DNA of 36,306 nt, taken from contig CAIOVE010000041.1 of the NCBI GenBank assembly GCA_903861645.1, positions 1 through 36,306 of the forward strand, read 5' to 3'. Every line of letters starts with the position of its first letter. Positions within the stretch are counted from its first letter, which is position 1. The DNA is from an uncultured Hyphomicrobiales bacterium. Its GTDB lineage: Bacteria; Pseudomonadota; Alphaproteobacteria; Rhizobiales; Beijerinckiaceae. The position numbers and the translations under genes were made by a program. Below are positions 8,223-17,939 of the stretch, piece after piece. The notes beneath the pieces are model-generated. The model was not told the origin of the DNA. It ran no database searches and worked only from the letters and a program-made list of their open reading frames with translations.

Positions 8223-9488
8223 TCAGGATACGCGCCGGAACACCAGCGACGCGTTGGTGCCGCCGAACCCGAACGAGTTCGACAGCGCGACATTGATTTC
8301 CCGCTTGCGGGGAACCAGCGGGACGAGATCCATGGCGGTCTCGACCGAGGGGTTGCGCAAGTTCAGCGTGGCGGGCGCGACGCCATCGCGTATCGCCAGC
8401 ACGGAGAAAATCGCTTCCACCGCGCCGGCGGCGCCGAGCAGATGGCCGATGGAGGATTTGGTCGAGGACATCGACACCGTCGAGGCCGAGTCGCCGATGA
8501 CGCGCTGGACCGCCCGCAGTTCGATCTCGTCGCCGAGCGGCGTCGAGGTGCCATGCGCGTTGACGTAATCGATGTCGGCGGCGGAAATGCCCGCCCGCTT
8601 GATCGCCATGCTCATGCAGCGATAGGCGCCGTCGCCATCCTCCGCCGGAGCGGTGATGTGATGGGCGTCGCCCGACATGCCATAGCCGATGACCTCGGCG
8701 TAGATGCGCGCGCCGCGCGCCCGCGCGTGCTCAAGCGATTCCAGCACGACGCAGCCCGCGCCCTCGCCCATGACGAACCCGTCGCGGTCGCGATCGTAGG
8801 GACGCGAACCCTCGGTCGGGCGATCGTTGAACCCGGTGGACAGGGCGCGGCAGGCGGCGAAACCCGCGATGCCGATGCGATTGACCGCCGATTCAGCGCC
8901 GCCGGCGACCATGACCTCGGCGTCGCCGAAGGCCACCAACCGCGCGGCGTCGCCGATGGCGTGCGCGCCGGTCGAGCAAGCCGTGACGACGGAATGGTTC
9001 GGGCCCTTGAGCCCATGCTGGATGGACACATAGCCGGACGCGAGGTTTATCAACCGGCCGGGAATGAAGAAGGGCGAAATGCGCCGCGGACCCTTGTCGC
9101 GCAACAGCAGCGAGGTTTCGTAGATGCCGCCGAGGCCGCCGATGCCCGAGCCGATCATCACGCCGGAGGCGCATTGCTCCTCGTGGGTTTTAGGCGCCCA
9201 GTTCGCGTCGGCGAGCGCCTGCGTCGCGGCCGAAACGGCGTAAAGAATGAAGTCGTCGACCTTGCGCTGTTCCTTGGGCTCCATCCACTCGTCGGGACGG
9301 AAGGCGTGGGGATCGGCGCCGTCGCGAGGCACCTGACAGGCGATCTGGCAGGGCAGATCGGAAACATCGAAGGATTCGATCCGGCGGCCGCCGCTTCTGC
9401 CTTCGAGCAGGCGCGACCAGGTCGCGTCCACGCCGCTGGCGAGGGGCGAAACCATGCCAAGGCCGGTGATTACGACCCGTCTCATCAT
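8223..9488 (-). CDS. fabF: Beta-ketoacyl-ACP synthase II (FabF)
   Basis: Condensing enzyme of type II fatty-acid synthesis that extends acyl-ACP with malonyl-ACP. It has 421 residues, the family length. The catalytic triad is visible: Cys171 in TACSTGAHAIG, His312 in NAHGTSTPLGD and His349 in SSIGHLLGAAGA. The N-terminus is RRVVITGLGMVSPL. Two adjacent ATGs (9488 and 9485) are possible starts, and GGGA upstream fits the second slightly better. It lies 77 bp after acpP, with a likely intrinsic terminator in between, so it may be expressed mainly by read-through or its own promoter. Confidence 0.97.
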   Translation of the reverse strand: MMRRVVITGLGMVSPLASGVDATWSRLLEGRSGGRRIESFDVSDLPCQIACQVPRDGADPHAFRPDEWMEPKEQRKVDDFILYAVSAATQALADANWAPKTHEEQCASGVMIGSGIGGLGGIYETSLLLRDKGPRRISPFFIPGRLINLASGYVSIQHGLKGPNHSVVTACSTGAHAIGDAARLVAFGDAEVMVAGGAESAVNRIGIAGFAACRALSTGFNDRPTEGSRPYDRDRDGFVMGEGAGCVVLESLEHARARGARIYAEVIGYGMSGDAHHITAPAEDGDGAYRCMSMAIKRAGISAADIDYVNAHGTSTPLGDEIELRAVQRVIGDSASTVSMSSTKSSIGHLLGAAGAVEAIFSVLAIRDGVAPATLNLRNPSVETAMDLVPLVPRKREINVALSNSFGFGGTNASLVFRRVS

Positions 9489-9502
9489 TTATTCCCGACC
9501 AT

Positions 9503-9539
9503 GAAAAACAAAAGAAACCGCCGGACGTTTGCCCGACGG
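9503..9539 (-). terminator. Likely intrinsic terminator after acpP
   Basis: On the minus strand a stem CCGTCGG/CCGGCGG (one G-T pair, loop of about 8 nt, positions 9518-9539) is followed by a T-rich run, TTTCTTTTGTTTTTC (to 9503). It sits between the acpP stop and the fabF start. Partial termination here would give the usual excess of acpP message over fabF. Confidence 0.65.
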
Positions 9540-9565
9540 TCGATCTTTCCGGGCAGCCGCTGAAA

Positions 9566-9805
9566 TCAGGCGGCCTTGGCCTTTTCCAGGAACTTCACCG
9601 CGTCGCCGACGGTCACGATCGTCTCGGCGGCGTCATCGGGGATTTCCACGCCGAATTCTTCCTCGAAGGCCATGACGAGTTCGACGGTGTCGAGCGAATC
9701 CGCTCCGAGGTCGTCGATGAAATTGGCTTTGTCGACGACCTTGTCGGCGTCCACGCCGAGATGCTCGACAACGATCTTCTTCACGCGCTCGGCCACATCG
9801 CTCAT
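9566..9805 (-). CDS. acpP: Acyl carrier protein
   Basis: A 79-residue acidic four-helix carrier that holds growing acyl chains on a 4'-phosphopantetheine arm. The attachment site is Ser37 in the invariant [18 protein letters not shown] stretch. Length and charge pattern are typical. The start ATG 9805 has a strong ribosome site (GAGGA, about 8 nt upstream). A 225-bp gap separates it from fabG, long enough for its own promoter, as is usual for acpP. I could not pick out a convincing -35/-10 pair there. Confidence 0.98.
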   Translation of the reverse strand: MSDVAERVKKIVVEHLGVDADKVVDKANFIDDLGADSLDTVELVMAFEEEFGVEIPDDAAETIVTVGDAVKFLEKAKAA

Positions 9806-10030
9806 ATCTGTATTCCTCGTGATTGTCGCTAACCCGACCCATGGATCGCCGCGATGCTAGCACGGCGGCAATCCGGGCCAAATCCGGATTTGAACTGTCC
9901 TTCGTCGCCGAAACCCGATTCCCGGTTCGGTCGCGCCGAAAACCGGAGATGCGAGCCCCCCGGACGCGGCGCGGTGCTAACATACTTATCCGGCCATGGC
10001 GAGCGCCCCCGGGCGTCCGTCCACGACCAA

Positions 10031-10768
10031 TCAGATCATCGCCATGCCGCCGTTGACATGCAGGGTCTGGCCGGTGACGTAGCCGGCCTCGCGGCTGGCG
10101 AGATAGATCACGGCGGCGGCGATATCGGCCCCCGAGCCCAGCCGTCCGGCGGGGATCGTGCCGAGAATGGCCTCTTTCTGCTTGTCGTTCAGGGCCGCCG
10201 TCATCGGGCTTTCGATGAATCCGGGGGCGACGCAGTTGGCGGTGACGTTGCGGCTGGCGATCTCGGCGGCGAGCGCCTTGGTCATGCCGATCATGCCGGC
10301 CTTCGAGGCGGCGTAGTTGCCCTGACCGGGATTGCCGGTGACGCCGACGACCGAGGTGATGCCGATGATGCGGCCGAAACGGCGCTTGAGCATGCCGCGC
10401 AGGGCGGCGCGCGACAGGCGGAAGGCGGACGTCAGGTTGATGTTGAGCACCGTCTCCCAGTCCTCGTCCTTCATGCGCATGAACAGGCCATCGCGGGTCA
10501 CGCCGGCGTTGTTGACGAGAATATCCATCTGGCCCAGCGCCTTCTCGGCGGCCGGCACGAGCGCCTCGACCGACGTCTTGTCGCCGAGGTCGCAGGGCAG
10601 CACGTGCACGCGGGCCCCAAGTTCTCCCGCGAGCTTTTCCAGCGCCTCGACGCGCGTGCCGGAAATCGCGACGGTCGCGCCCTGAGCGTGCAGCGCGCGG
10701 GCCATGTCGCCGCCGAGGCCGCCTGTTGCGCCGGTGACGAGAGCGTTCAGTCCGGTCAAATCAAACAT
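10031..10768 (-). CDS. fabG: 3-oxoacyl-ACP reductase (FabG)
   Basis: NADPH-dependent short-chain dehydrogenase that reduces 3-oxoacyl-ACP, the second step of each elongation round. 245 residues. Cofactor motif TGATGGLGG (about 12-20), NNAG (86-89), and catalytic Ser139, Tyr152 and Lys156 (YAASK). The C-terminus GQTLHVNGGMAMI is characteristic of FabG. It begins 12 bp after the fabD stop, so it is co-transcribed with fabD. Confidence 0.97.
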   Translation of the reverse strand: MFDLTGLNALVTGATGGLGGDMARALHAQGATVAISGTRVEALEKLAGELGARVHVLPCDLGDKTSVEALVPAAEKALGQMDILVNNAGVTRDGLFMRMKDEDWETVLNINLTSAFRLSRAALRGMLKRRFGRIIGITSVVGVTGNPGQGNYAASKAGMIGMTKALAAEIASRNVTANCVAPGFIESPMTAALNDKQKEAILGTIPAGRLGSGADIAAAVIYLASREAGYVTGQTLHVNGGMAMI

Positions 10769-10780
10769 GGGTCTCTCCGA

Positions 10781-11743
10781 TCAACCGTTGCGCGCGGTCT
10801 TGAAGGTTTCGATGTCGGCGGGCGCGCCGATCGATACGCCGTGCGCGGTCGCGGCGATACGCTTGACGAGCCCCGACAGCACCTTGCCCGCGCCGAGTTC
10901 GTAGAAGGTCGTCACGCCGTGCTCGGCCATGTAGGCGACCGATTCGCGCCAGCGCACGGTGCCCGTGACCTGTTCGACGAGGCGGACGCGAATGTCCTCG
11001 GGGTCGGTGATGGGGCTCGCCAGCACGTTGGCGACTAGCGGAACCTTCGGCGGCAGGATGGTCGCGCGCGCGAGCGCCTCGCGCATGGCGTCGGCGGCGG
11101 GGGCCATCAGCGCGCAATGGAAGGGCGCGGAGACCGGCAGAAGCACGCCGCGCTTGGCGCCGGCGGCTTTCGCCAGTTCGATGGCCAGTTCAACCGCCTC
11201 CTTCGTCCCGGAAATGACAACCTGTCCGCCGCCATTGTCATTGGCAGCCTGACAAACGGCGGCTTCGAGATGCAGGCGGCGCGCGGCTTCGGTCGCCGCC
11301 GCGGCGACGGGGCCGAATTCAAGCCCGAGAATGGCGGCCATCGCGCCCTTGCCGGGCGGAACCGCCTTCTGCATGGCGTCGCCGCGCAGACGCAGCAAGC
11401 GGGCGGTGTCGGCGATCGACAACGAGCCGGCGGCGGCGAGCGCCGAATATTCGCCGAGCGAATGGCCGGCGACGAAAGCCGCGTCGCGCGCCAGATCAAG
11501 GCCGGCCTCGGCTTCGAGCACGCGCAAAACGGCCATGCTGACGGCCATGAGGGCCGGCTGGGCGTTGGCGGTGAGGGTCAGATCGGCCTCGGGCCCCTCG
11601 AACATGAGGGACGACAACTTCTGCGACAGGGCGTCGTCGACCTCGGCGAAGACGCGGCGCGCGGGCTCGAAGGATTCCGACAGGGCCTTGCCCATGCCGA
11701 CGGCCTGGGAACCCTGACCGGGGAAAACAAAAGCGGTGGTCAT
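10781..11743 (-). CDS. fabD: Malonyl-CoA:ACP transacylase (FabD)
   Basis: Loads malonyl groups from CoA onto ACP. 320 residues from ATG 11743, where the family signature TAFVFPGQGSQ begins; the in-frame start at 11794 adds an unrelated 17-residue leader and is rejected. GHSLGEYSALAAAG carries the nucleophile Ser95, and the family's catalytic His is likely the one in SAPFHCALM. A GAGG lies about 10 nt before the start. It is the first fab gene, 90 bp after the topA stop. That gap holds a perfect 14-bp palindrome, TTCGGCGCGCCGAA, of unknown meaning. Confidence 0.96.
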   Translation of the reverse strand: MTTAFVFPGQGSQAVGMGKALSESFEPARRVFAEVDDALSQKLSSLMFEGPEADLTLTANAQPALMAVSMAVLRVLEAEAGLDLARDAAFVAGHSLGEYSALAAAGSLSIADTARLLRLRGDAMQKAVPPGKGAMAAILGLEFGPVAAAATEAARRLHLEAAVCQAANDNGGGQVVISGTKEAVELAIELAKAAGAKRGVLLPVSAPFHCALMAPAADAMREALARATILPPKVPLVANVLASPITDPEDIRVRLVEQVTGTVRWRESVAYMAEHGVTTFYELGAGKVLSGLVKRIAATAHGVSIGAPADIETFKTARNG

Positions 11744-11833
11744 CAAGAAAACCTCGACAGGCGACTTCGCGCGGCAAGCCGGCGGCAGGAACAATTTCGG
11801 CGCGCCGAAGTCAACTGGCGCGCCGGTGGGCGG

Positions 11834-14788
11834 TTATCGGCCAGAGGCCTTCTTCTTGGCCGCCTTTTTCGCCGGCGCCTTTTTGGCGGCGGCTTTCTTG
11901 GCCGGCGCCTTGGGGCTCGCCTTCTTGGCGGGCTTCACCTCGAAGGGCGGGGCGTCGCTGGCCTCGGCCTTGACCTTTGGCTTCGGCGCGGCCTTGGCCG
12001 TCGACTTCTTCGCCGCGGCCTTTTTGGCGGGGGCTTTCTTGCCGGGCGCGGCTTTCGCCTTGCCGCCCTTGACGGGCGCGCCAGGCCCGCCCTTTTCGTC
12101 AATCAACTCGATGGCGTCGGCGAGAGTTACCGTCTCGGCCGACATGCTCTTCGGGATGGTCGCGTTCACCTTGTTGACGTTGACATAGGCGCCATAGCGA
12201 CCGTCGCGCACGGTGATCGTGCCGCCCAGCGGATGCTCGCCCAGAACGCGTCCGCCGCCGACGGGCGCGCCTGACGCGCGCGCCTTCAGCAGTTCGATCG
12301 CGCGTTCCAGCGTGATCGTTTCGGTGTTCTCGCCGCGCGGAATGGTGGCGTTGATCTTGCCCCAGTTGACGTAGGAGCCGAAGCGACCGGCCTTCACCGA
12401 CACGCCGCCGCCCTCGGGGTGATCGCCGAGCGATCGACCCGGCGCGGTATTGCCGAACTGCCGGCCGCCGCCCTGTTCCTTGGTGATGATGAGATCGATG
12501 GCGCGGTTGGCGCCGACGGTGAGAATGTCCTCGTCGCGACCGATGTTCGCGTACATCTTGCCGTGCTGCACATAGGGGCCGAAGCGTCCGATTCCCGCCA
12601 CGATGGGCTCCCCGCTTTCGGGATGGCGCGCGACCTCGCGCGGCAGGGAGAGCAGGGCGATGGCCTGTTCCAGCGTGAGTTCCGAGGGCTTGTAGTTCTT
12701 CGGGATCGACGAGCGCTTTGGTTTTTCGCCCTCGCCCTGCTGGACATAGGGGCCAAAACGCCCGTCGCGCAGGCTGATCTCGTCGCCGGTCGCGGGATCG
12801 ACGCCAAGAATTTTGACGCCCGGACGATCGGCGTCGCCGCCGGCCTCGCCCGCGGCGGCCGCGGACAGCGTGCGGGTGAACTTGCACTCGGGATAGTTAG
12901 AGCAACCAATGAAGGCTCCGAACTTGCCGAGCTTCAGCGAAAGCTGGCCCACGCCGCAGGTCGGGCAGGCGCGCGGATCGCCGCCGCCTTCCTTCGCCGG
13001 GAAGATGTGCGGGCCGAGAACCTCGTTCAAACTGTCGAGGATCTGCGTGGTGCGCAGATCCTTGGTGCCGTCGATGGCGGCCGCGAAATCGCGCCAGAAA
13101 TCGCGCAGCAACTGCTTCCAGTCGAAGTTCTGGTTGGCGACCTCGTCGAGTTTCTCCTCGAGATCGGCGGTGAAATTATATTCGACGTAGCGCGAGAAGA
13201 AGCTTTCGAGAAAGGCCGTCAGCAGTCGGCCCTTGTCCTCTGGCACGAGGCGCTTCTTGTCGATCTTCACGTAGTCGCGTTCGCGCAAGACGGCGAGCGT
13301 CGAGGCGTAGGTGGAGGGACGGCCGATGCCGAGTTCCTCCATGCGCTTGACCAGCGTCGCCTCGGTATAGCGCGGCGGCGGCTCGGTGAAATGCTGCGCC
13401 GCCTCGATTTTCTCGCGCGTGGCGGGCTCGCCCGCCTTCATCGGCGGCAGGCGACCGCCTTCCTCGTCTTCCTCGTCGTCCTTGCCTTCCTGATAAAGGG
13501 CGAGGAAACCGTCGAAGCGCACCACCTGTCCGGTCGCGCGCAGGTCGATCTTCTTGATCTTGGAAGGGGCGGGTACGTCGGCGACAATGTCGACCGTCGT
13601 GCGTTCGAGTTCGGCCGAGGCCATCTGGCTGGCGACCGTGCGCGTCCAGATCAATTCGTAAAGCGCGAGCTGTTCGCGCTCGAGATATTTGGCCATGTCC
13701 TTGGGCAGTCGCGCGGCGTCGGTGGGGCGAATGGCCTCGTGCGCTTCCTGCGCGGTCTTCTGCTTGGTCGTGTAGAGACGCGGCGCCGAGGGGACGTAAC
13801 GGTCGCCATGCAGCTTGCCGATCAGCGCGCGCGTGGCGGCGACCGCCTCGGGCGCCATGTCGACGCCATCGGTTCGCATATAAGTAATGAGACCGACGGT
13901 CTCGCCGCCGATATCGGCGCCTTCATAAAGGCGCTGGGCGATCTGCATGGTGCGAGCGGGCGCGAGGCCCAGCTTGCGCGAGGCTTCCTGTTGCAGCGTG
14001 GATGTCGTGAACGGCGGCGAGGGATTGCGGCGCGCGGGCTTCGCCTCGACCGAGGCGATGGTGAAGCGCGCGTTCTCCAGACCTTGCCGGAAGGCGGCCG
14101 CGTCATCGCCATTGCCAATGTCGAGGCGACCGATCTTCACGCCATCCGCGCCAACCAGGCGCGCGGTGAAGGGCGCCTTTTCCTTCGTCAGCAGATGCGC
14201 GACGAGGGACCAGTATTCGCGCTTGACGAACTTCTCGATCTCCAACTCGCGATCGCACACGAGGCGCAAGGCGACGGACTGCACGCGGCCCGCCGAACGC
14301 GCGCCCGGCAATTTGCGCCACAGCACAGGCGACAGGTTGAAGCCGACGAGATAATCGAGCGCGCGGCGGGCGAGATAGGCATCGACGAGACCGACGTCGA
14401 TCTCGCGCGGCTGCTTCATCGCGTCGAGAATGGCCGTCTTGGTGATGGCGTTGAAGACGACGCGTTCGACCTTCTTGTCCTTGAGCACCTTCTTGTTGCG
14501 CAGGATTTCCAGCACGTGCCACGAAATGGCCTCTCCCTCGCGATCCGGATCGGTCGCCAGAATGAGTTTGCTGGCGCCCTTGACCGCGGCGGCGATGTCG
14601 GAGAGGCGCTTGTTCGCCTTGGGGTCGACTTCCCACAGCATGGCGAAATCGTTCGCGGGATCGACCGAGCCATCCTTGGCGGGCAGGTCGCGAACGTGGC
14701 CGAACGAGGCGTAAACCTCGTAATCCCGACCGAGGTATTTATTGATCGTCTTGGCCTTGGCCGGCGATTCGACGATGACGACATTCAT
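11834..14788 (-). CDS. topA: DNA topoisomerase I with lysine-rich tail
   Basis: Type IA topoisomerase that relaxes negative supercoils. 984 residues. The N-terminal TOPRIM domain has VIVESPAKAKTI and TDPDREGEAISWH; the active-site Tyr is 303 in GLITYMRTDG. One C4 zinc ribbon follows (CPTCG...CSNYPEC), then four Toprim_C-type repeats (DGRFGPYV, IGRFGPYV, AGRFGSYV, DGRYGAYV). The last roughly 70 residues are a Lys/Ala/Pro tail like histone H1, which should bind DNA nonspecifically. Such tails are known in other bacterial TopA proteins. It is divergent from pyrB across 275 bp and is followed by the fab cluster. In many Rhizobiales topA instead follows dprA (from memory), so its place here may reflect rearrangement. 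Confidence 0.97.
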   Translation of the reverse strand: MNVVIVESPAKAKTINKYLGRDYEVYASFGHVRDLPAKDGSVDPANDFAMLWEVDPKANKRLSDIAAAVKGASKLILATDPDREGEAISWHVLEILRNKKVLKDKKVERVVFNAITKTAILDAMKQPREIDVGLVDAYLARRALDYLVGFNLSPVLWRKLPGARSAGRVQSVALRLVCDRELEIEKFVKREYWSLVAHLLTKEKAPFTARLVGADGVKIGRLDIGNGDDAAAFRQGLENARFTIASVEAKPARRNPSPPFTTSTLQQEASRKLGLAPARTMQIAQRLYEGADIGGETVGLITYMRTDGVDMAPEAVAATRALIGKLHGDRYVPSAPRLYTTKQKTAQEAHEAIRPTDAARLPKDMAKYLEREQLALYELIWTRTVASQMASAELERTTVDIVADVPAPSKIKKIDLRATGQVVRFDGFLALYQEGKDDEEDEEGGRLPPMKAGEPATREKIEAAQHFTEPPPRYTEATLVKRMEELGIGRPSTYASTLAVLRERDYVKIDKKRLVPEDKGRLLTAFLESFFSRYVEYNFTADLEEKLDEVANQNFDWKQLLRDFWRDFAAAIDGTKDLRTTQILDSLNEVLGPHIFPAKEGGGDPRACPTCGVGQLSLKLGKFGAFIGCSNYPECKFTRTLSAAAAGEAGGDADRPGVKILGVDPATGDEISLRDGRFGPYVQQGEGEKPKRSSIPKNYKPSELTLEQAIALLSLPREVARHPESGEPIVAGIGRFGPYVQHGKMYANIGRDEDILTVGANRAIDLIITKEQGGGRQFGNTAPGRSLGDHPEGGGVSVKAGRFGSYVNWGKINATIPRGENTETITLERAIELLKARASGAPVGGGRVLGEHPLGGTITVRDGRYGAYVNVNKVNATIPKSMSAETVTLADAIELIDEKGGPGAPVKGGKAKAAPGKKAPAKKAAAKKSTAKAAPKPKVKAEASDAPPFEVKPAKKASPKAPAKKAAAKKAPAKKAAKKKASGR

Positions 14789-15063
14789 GCGGCGAAACTT
14801 TCAAGTGGTCGAATTTTCACCACGATATTCCAAGCAATTTCAATTTATTGGGGAAATTGATTTGCCCGGCGTGGCGCCCCGGGAAGGGGTGACGATTGGG
14901 CGGGAACATGGTGGAGGCGCCCGACGCTGTCAAATGGAGGCCAGTAAGCCCGCGTGTCCGGAGGCCCGCGCCGACGGGCTTTTCCAGCCGTCCGCAAGCC
15001 CGTTGGGGAGAATTCCACGGTCGGCTTGCGCGGCTTGGAGCGGCGGGCCTATAGACCAAGGGA
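14789..15063. other. Divergent topA-pyrB intergenic region
   Basis: The 275 bp hold the promoters for topA (leftward) and pyrB (rightward), but I cannot assign -35/-10 pairs with confidence. The topA-proximal 80 bp are AT-rich. The pyrB-proximal part has an inverted repeat CGCAAGCC/GGCTTGCG (14993-15000 and 15023-15030) and a looser AGCCCG/CGGGCT pair (14947-14980 area). The pyrB ribosome site AAGGGA lies just before its ATG. No credible gene is present. Confidence 0.5.
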
Positions 15064-16014
15064 ATGACCGATATTTCCGCCACGCCCCCGTTTCCGCACC
15101 GGCATTTGCTCGGCATCGCCGGCTTGTCGCGCCTCGATATAGAAACGCTGCTCGACATGGCGGAGGCGGCGGCGCCGCTGTCGCGTCAGGTCAACAAGAA
15201 GAAGGATACGCTGCGCGGTCGCACGCAGATCAATCTCTTCTTCGAGGCCTCGACCCGCACCCAGTCGTCGTTCGAGCTTGCCGGCAAGCGACTGGGCGCC
15301 GACGTGATGAACATGTCGGTCGCGACCTCCAGCGTGAAGAAGGGCGAAACGCTCATCGACACCGCGGTGACGCTCAACGCCATGCGGCCCGACATCATCA
15401 TCGTGCGTCACCATCAATCGGGCGCCGTCGACCTACTGGCGCGCAAGGTCGACTGTTCCGTTGTGAACGCGGGCGACGGTTCGCATGAACATCCGACGCA
15501 GGCGTTGCTCGACGCCCTGACCATTCGCCGCCACAAGAAGCGCATCGAGGGGCTCGTCGTCGCCATCTGCGGCGACGTGCTGCATTCGCGCGTGGCGCGC
15601 TCCAACATGATCCTGCTATCGGCGCTCGGCGCGCGCGTGCGCGTTATCGCGCCCTCGACGCTGCTGCCCGCCGGCATCGAGCAAATGGGCGTCGAGGTGT
15701 ATCGCGACATGCGCAAGGGGCTCGCCGGCGCCGACATTGTCATGATGCTGCGCCTGCAACTCGAACGCATGAACGGCGCCTTCGTGCCGTCGCTGCGCGA
15801 ATACGCGCGCTTCTATGGGCTCGACAACGACAAGCTGGCGCTCGCCAGTCCCGACGCGCTGGTGATGCACCCCGGCCCGATGAACCGCGGCGTCGAGATC
15901 GACTCTTCCGTCGCCGACGGGCCGCGCTCGCTCATCGTCGAGCAGGTCGAAATGGGCGTCGCCGTGCGCATGGCCGTGCTTGAGGCGCTGTCGCGCCATT
16001 TGCCGAACAATTGA
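15064..16014 (+). CDS. pyrB: Aspartate carbamoyltransferase catalytic chain
   Basis: Transfers a carbamoyl group to aspartate, the committed step of pyrimidine synthesis. 316 residues. Carbamoyl-phosphate site [19 protein letters not shown] (STRT 63-66), the SVKKGET loop (about 90-96), HPTQ (143-146) and the aspartate-binding [12 protein letters not shown] near the C-terminus. No pyrI is nearby. The next gene is a dihydroorotase-like pyrC', as in Pseudomonas and other bacteria where the inactive partner forms part of the ATCase holoenzyme. The ribosome site AAGGGA immediately precedes ATG 15064. Confidence 0.97.
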   Translation: MTDISATPPFPHRHLLGIAGLSRLDIETLLDMAEAAAPLSRQVNKKKDTLRGRTQINLFFEASTRTQSSFELAGKRLGADVMNMSVATSSVKKGETLIDTAVTLNAMRPDIIIVRHHQSGAVDLLARKVDCSVVNAGDGSHEHPTQALLDALTIRRHKKRIEGLVVAICGDVLHSRVARSNMILLSALGARVRVIAPSTLLPAGIEQMGVEVYRDMRKGLAGADIVMMLRLQLERMNGAFVPSLREYARFYGLDNDKLALASPDALVMHPGPMNRGVEIDSSVADGPRSLIVEQVEMGVAVRMAVLEALSRHLPNN

Positions 16015-16025
16015 GGCGGGCGAAC

Positions 16026-17315
16026 ATGTCTCACGTTCCCATCGCCCTCATCAACGCCCGCCTTGTCGACCCCGCCGCGGGCTCGGAAACAAAGGGCGGC
16101 GTTCTCGTCGTCGATGGGATGATCGCCGCCGTCGGCGCCTCCGTCACGCGCGACCAGATTGGTTCCGGCGCGACAATCGTGGATTGCGGCGGCGACGTGG
16201 TTTCGCCGGGTCTCATCGACATGCGCGTCTTCGTCGGCGAGCCCGGCGCGGAATTTCGCGAGACCATCGCCACGGCGAGCGCGGCGGCCGCGGCCGGCGG
16301 CGTCACGACCATCATCGCCTTGCCCGACACGCATCCGCCGATCGACGACCCCGCGGTGGTGGACTTCCTGCGGCGGCGCGCGCGCGATACGGCGCGGGTG
16401 CGGGTGCTGCCCTCGGCCGCGCTCACCAAGGGGCTCGGCGGCAAGGAGATCGCCGAATATGGCCTGCTGAAGGAAGCGGGCGCCATCGCCTTCACCGATG
16501 GCTTCCATTCCATCCGCAACTCGCAGGTCATGCGCCGGGCGATGACCTATGCGCGCGATTTCGACGCGCTGGTCATGCATTACGCCGAGGACGCCGATCT
16601 CGCGGGTTCCGGCGTGATGAACGCGGGCGAACTCGCCAGCCGTCTCGGGCTCGGCGGCATTCCCGTGGAAGCGGAGGCCGTGACGCTCGATCGCGACATG
16701 CGGCTCGTGAACATGATCCGCGGGCGCTACCACGCCGCGCTGATTTCAACGCGCATGTCGCTCGACGTCATCGCGCGCGCCAGGGCCGCGGGGCTGCCCG
16801 TCACCTGCGGCGCGTCCATCAATCATCTGACGCTGAACGAAAACGACATCGGCCACTACCGGACCTTCTTCAAGCTCGCGCCGCCGCTGCGCCACGAGGA
16901 CGACCGGCGCGCCATGGTCGCGGCGCTGGCGGACGGCCTGCTCGACGTGATCGTGTCGGATCACAATCCGCTGGACGTCGACAACAAGCGATTGCCATTC
17001 GGCGAGGCCGACAACGGCGCCATCGGGCTTGAGACCATGCTGGCCGCGGGGTTGCGTCTGGTGCATTCGGGCGACGTGTCGCTGCCGCGCCTGCTGGCCG
17101 CGATGACGATCAACCCGGCGCGCATTCTGGGCTTGCCGCAAGGACGTCTGGAAAAAGGCGCGCCCGCCGATCTCATCCGTTTCGATCCCGACGAGCCTTT
17201 TGTCGTCGATGCGGCGGCGCTGCATTCGCGCAGCAAGAACACCCCGTTCGAGGACGCGCGCTTGCAAGGCAGGGTCAAGCTGACGCTGGTTGCGGGCGAC
17301 ACCGTTCACGCTTAG
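16026..17315 (+). CDS. Dihydroorotase-like protein PyrC' (probably non-catalytic)
   Basis: A 429-residue amidohydrolase-fold protein of the class I dihydroorotase family, 11 bp after pyrB. Active enzymes carry a metal-binding HxH in a D-M-H-V-H-x-R-E-P-G motif. Here the stretch reads DMRVFVGEPG (65-74), so both histidines are replaced (Arg67, Phe69) along with the substrate-binding Arg. Other positions are partly kept: His185 (MHYAED), Asp312 (SDHNP). The usual HH pair is changed (SINHL). By family knowledge, such pyrB-linked homologues are structural partners of ATCase, with the true dihydroorotase encoded elsewhere. The start ATG 16026 has a GAGG ribosome site; a TTG at 16011 overlapping the pyrB stop is rejected. 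Many pipelines would call this pyrC. Loss of activity is inferred. Confidence 0.85.
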   Translation: MSHVPIALINARLVDPAAGSETKGGVLVVDGMIAAVGASVTRDQIGSGATIVDCGGDVVSPGLIDMRVFVGEPGAEFRETIATASAAAAAGGVTTIIALPDTHPPIDDPAVVDFLRRRARDTARVRVLPSAALTKGLGGKEIAEYGLLKEAGAIAFTDGFHSIRNSQVMRRAMTYARDFDALVMHYAEDADLAGSGVMNAGELASRLGLGGIPVEAEAVTLDRDMRLVNMIRGRYHAALISTRMSLDVIARARAAGLPVTCGASINHLTLNENDIGHYRTFFKLAPPLRHEDDRRAMVAALADGLLDVIVSDHNPLDVDNKRLPFGEADNGAIGLETMLAAGLRLVHSGDVSLPRLLAAMTINPARILGLPQGRLEKGAPADLIRFDPDEPFVVDAAALHSRSKNTPFEDARLQGRVKLTLVAGDTVHA

Positions 17316-17348
17316 GCTTTCGCCGGTTATTCAGGGCGGGCTCCATTC

Positions 17349-17939
17349 TTGCTGACATTGACGGCACTGTTGTTTTGCGCGCTCGGCTATCTGCTGGGCT
17401 CCATCCCCTTTGGCCTCGTCGTGTCGAAACTCGGTGGCGCGCCGGACCCGCGCACCATCGGCTCTCATAATATAGGGGCAACGAACGTGCTGCGCTCCGG
17501 CCGCAAGGGGCTCGCCGCCGCCACGCTGTTGCTCGACGCGCTGAAGGGAACGGCGGCTGTTCTGATCTCCTCGTTCTGGGGCGAGACGGCGATGCTCGCC
17601 GCGGCGCTCGGCGCTTTTCTCGGGCACCTCTTTCCCGTCTGGCTGTCGTTCAAGGGCGGCAAGGGGGTCGCGACGTTTCTGGGTTGCCTGATCGGCCTTT
17701 ACTGGCCAGCGGCGGTCCTGTTCGCGGTTGTCTGGCTCGCCGTGGCCGCGGCGTCGCGTTATTCCTCGCTCGCCGCGCTTGTCGCCAGCGCGATCACACC
17801 GGTCGCCTTGAATTATGTTGGCCGCGTCGGCGAGGGCGGTCTCTATCTCGCCCTGACGTTGCTCCTTTTCTTCAAGCATCGCGAAAATATCTCGCGGCTG
17901 CTGTCGGGAATGGAGAGCAAGATCGGCGGCAAGAAATGA
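17349..17939 (+). CDS. plsY: Glycerol-3-phosphate acyltransferase PlsY
   Basis: Inner-membrane enzyme that acylates glycerol-3-phosphate using acyl-phosphate, the first step of phospholipid synthesis. 196 residues with about five hydrophobic helices. Family motifs: [10 protein letters not shown] near the N-terminus, [16 protein letters not shown] (glycerol-3-phosphate loop), and [18 protein letters not shown]. The start appears to be TTG 17349, with AGGGCGGG upstream; there is no ATG before the first helix. The stop overlaps the dprA start (ATGA). It links the pyrimidine genes to dprA in one operon. Confidence 0.95.
   Translation: MLTLTALLFCALGYLLGSIPFGLVVSKLGGAPDPRTIGSHNIGATNVLRSGRKGLAAATLLLDALKGTAAVLISSFWGETAMLAAALGAFLGHLFPVWLSFKGGKGVATFLGCLIGLYWPAAVLFAVVWLAVAAASRYSSLAALVASAITPVALNYVGRVGEGGLYLALTLLLFFKHRENISRLLSGMESKIGGKK

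Noticed and set aside
10781-11794. Longer fabD from 11794
   Set aside because: The extra 17 residues are unlike FabD, and ATG 11743 has a ribosome site and the family N-terminus.
11780-11820. Terminator between topA and fabD
   Set aside because: The TTCGGCGCGCCGAA palindrome has no loop and only a short A/T run after it; not convincing.
12419-14860. 813-codon plus-strand open frame opposite topA
   Set aside because: Antisense shadow produced by GC-rich codons; topA has all family motifs and this frame has none.
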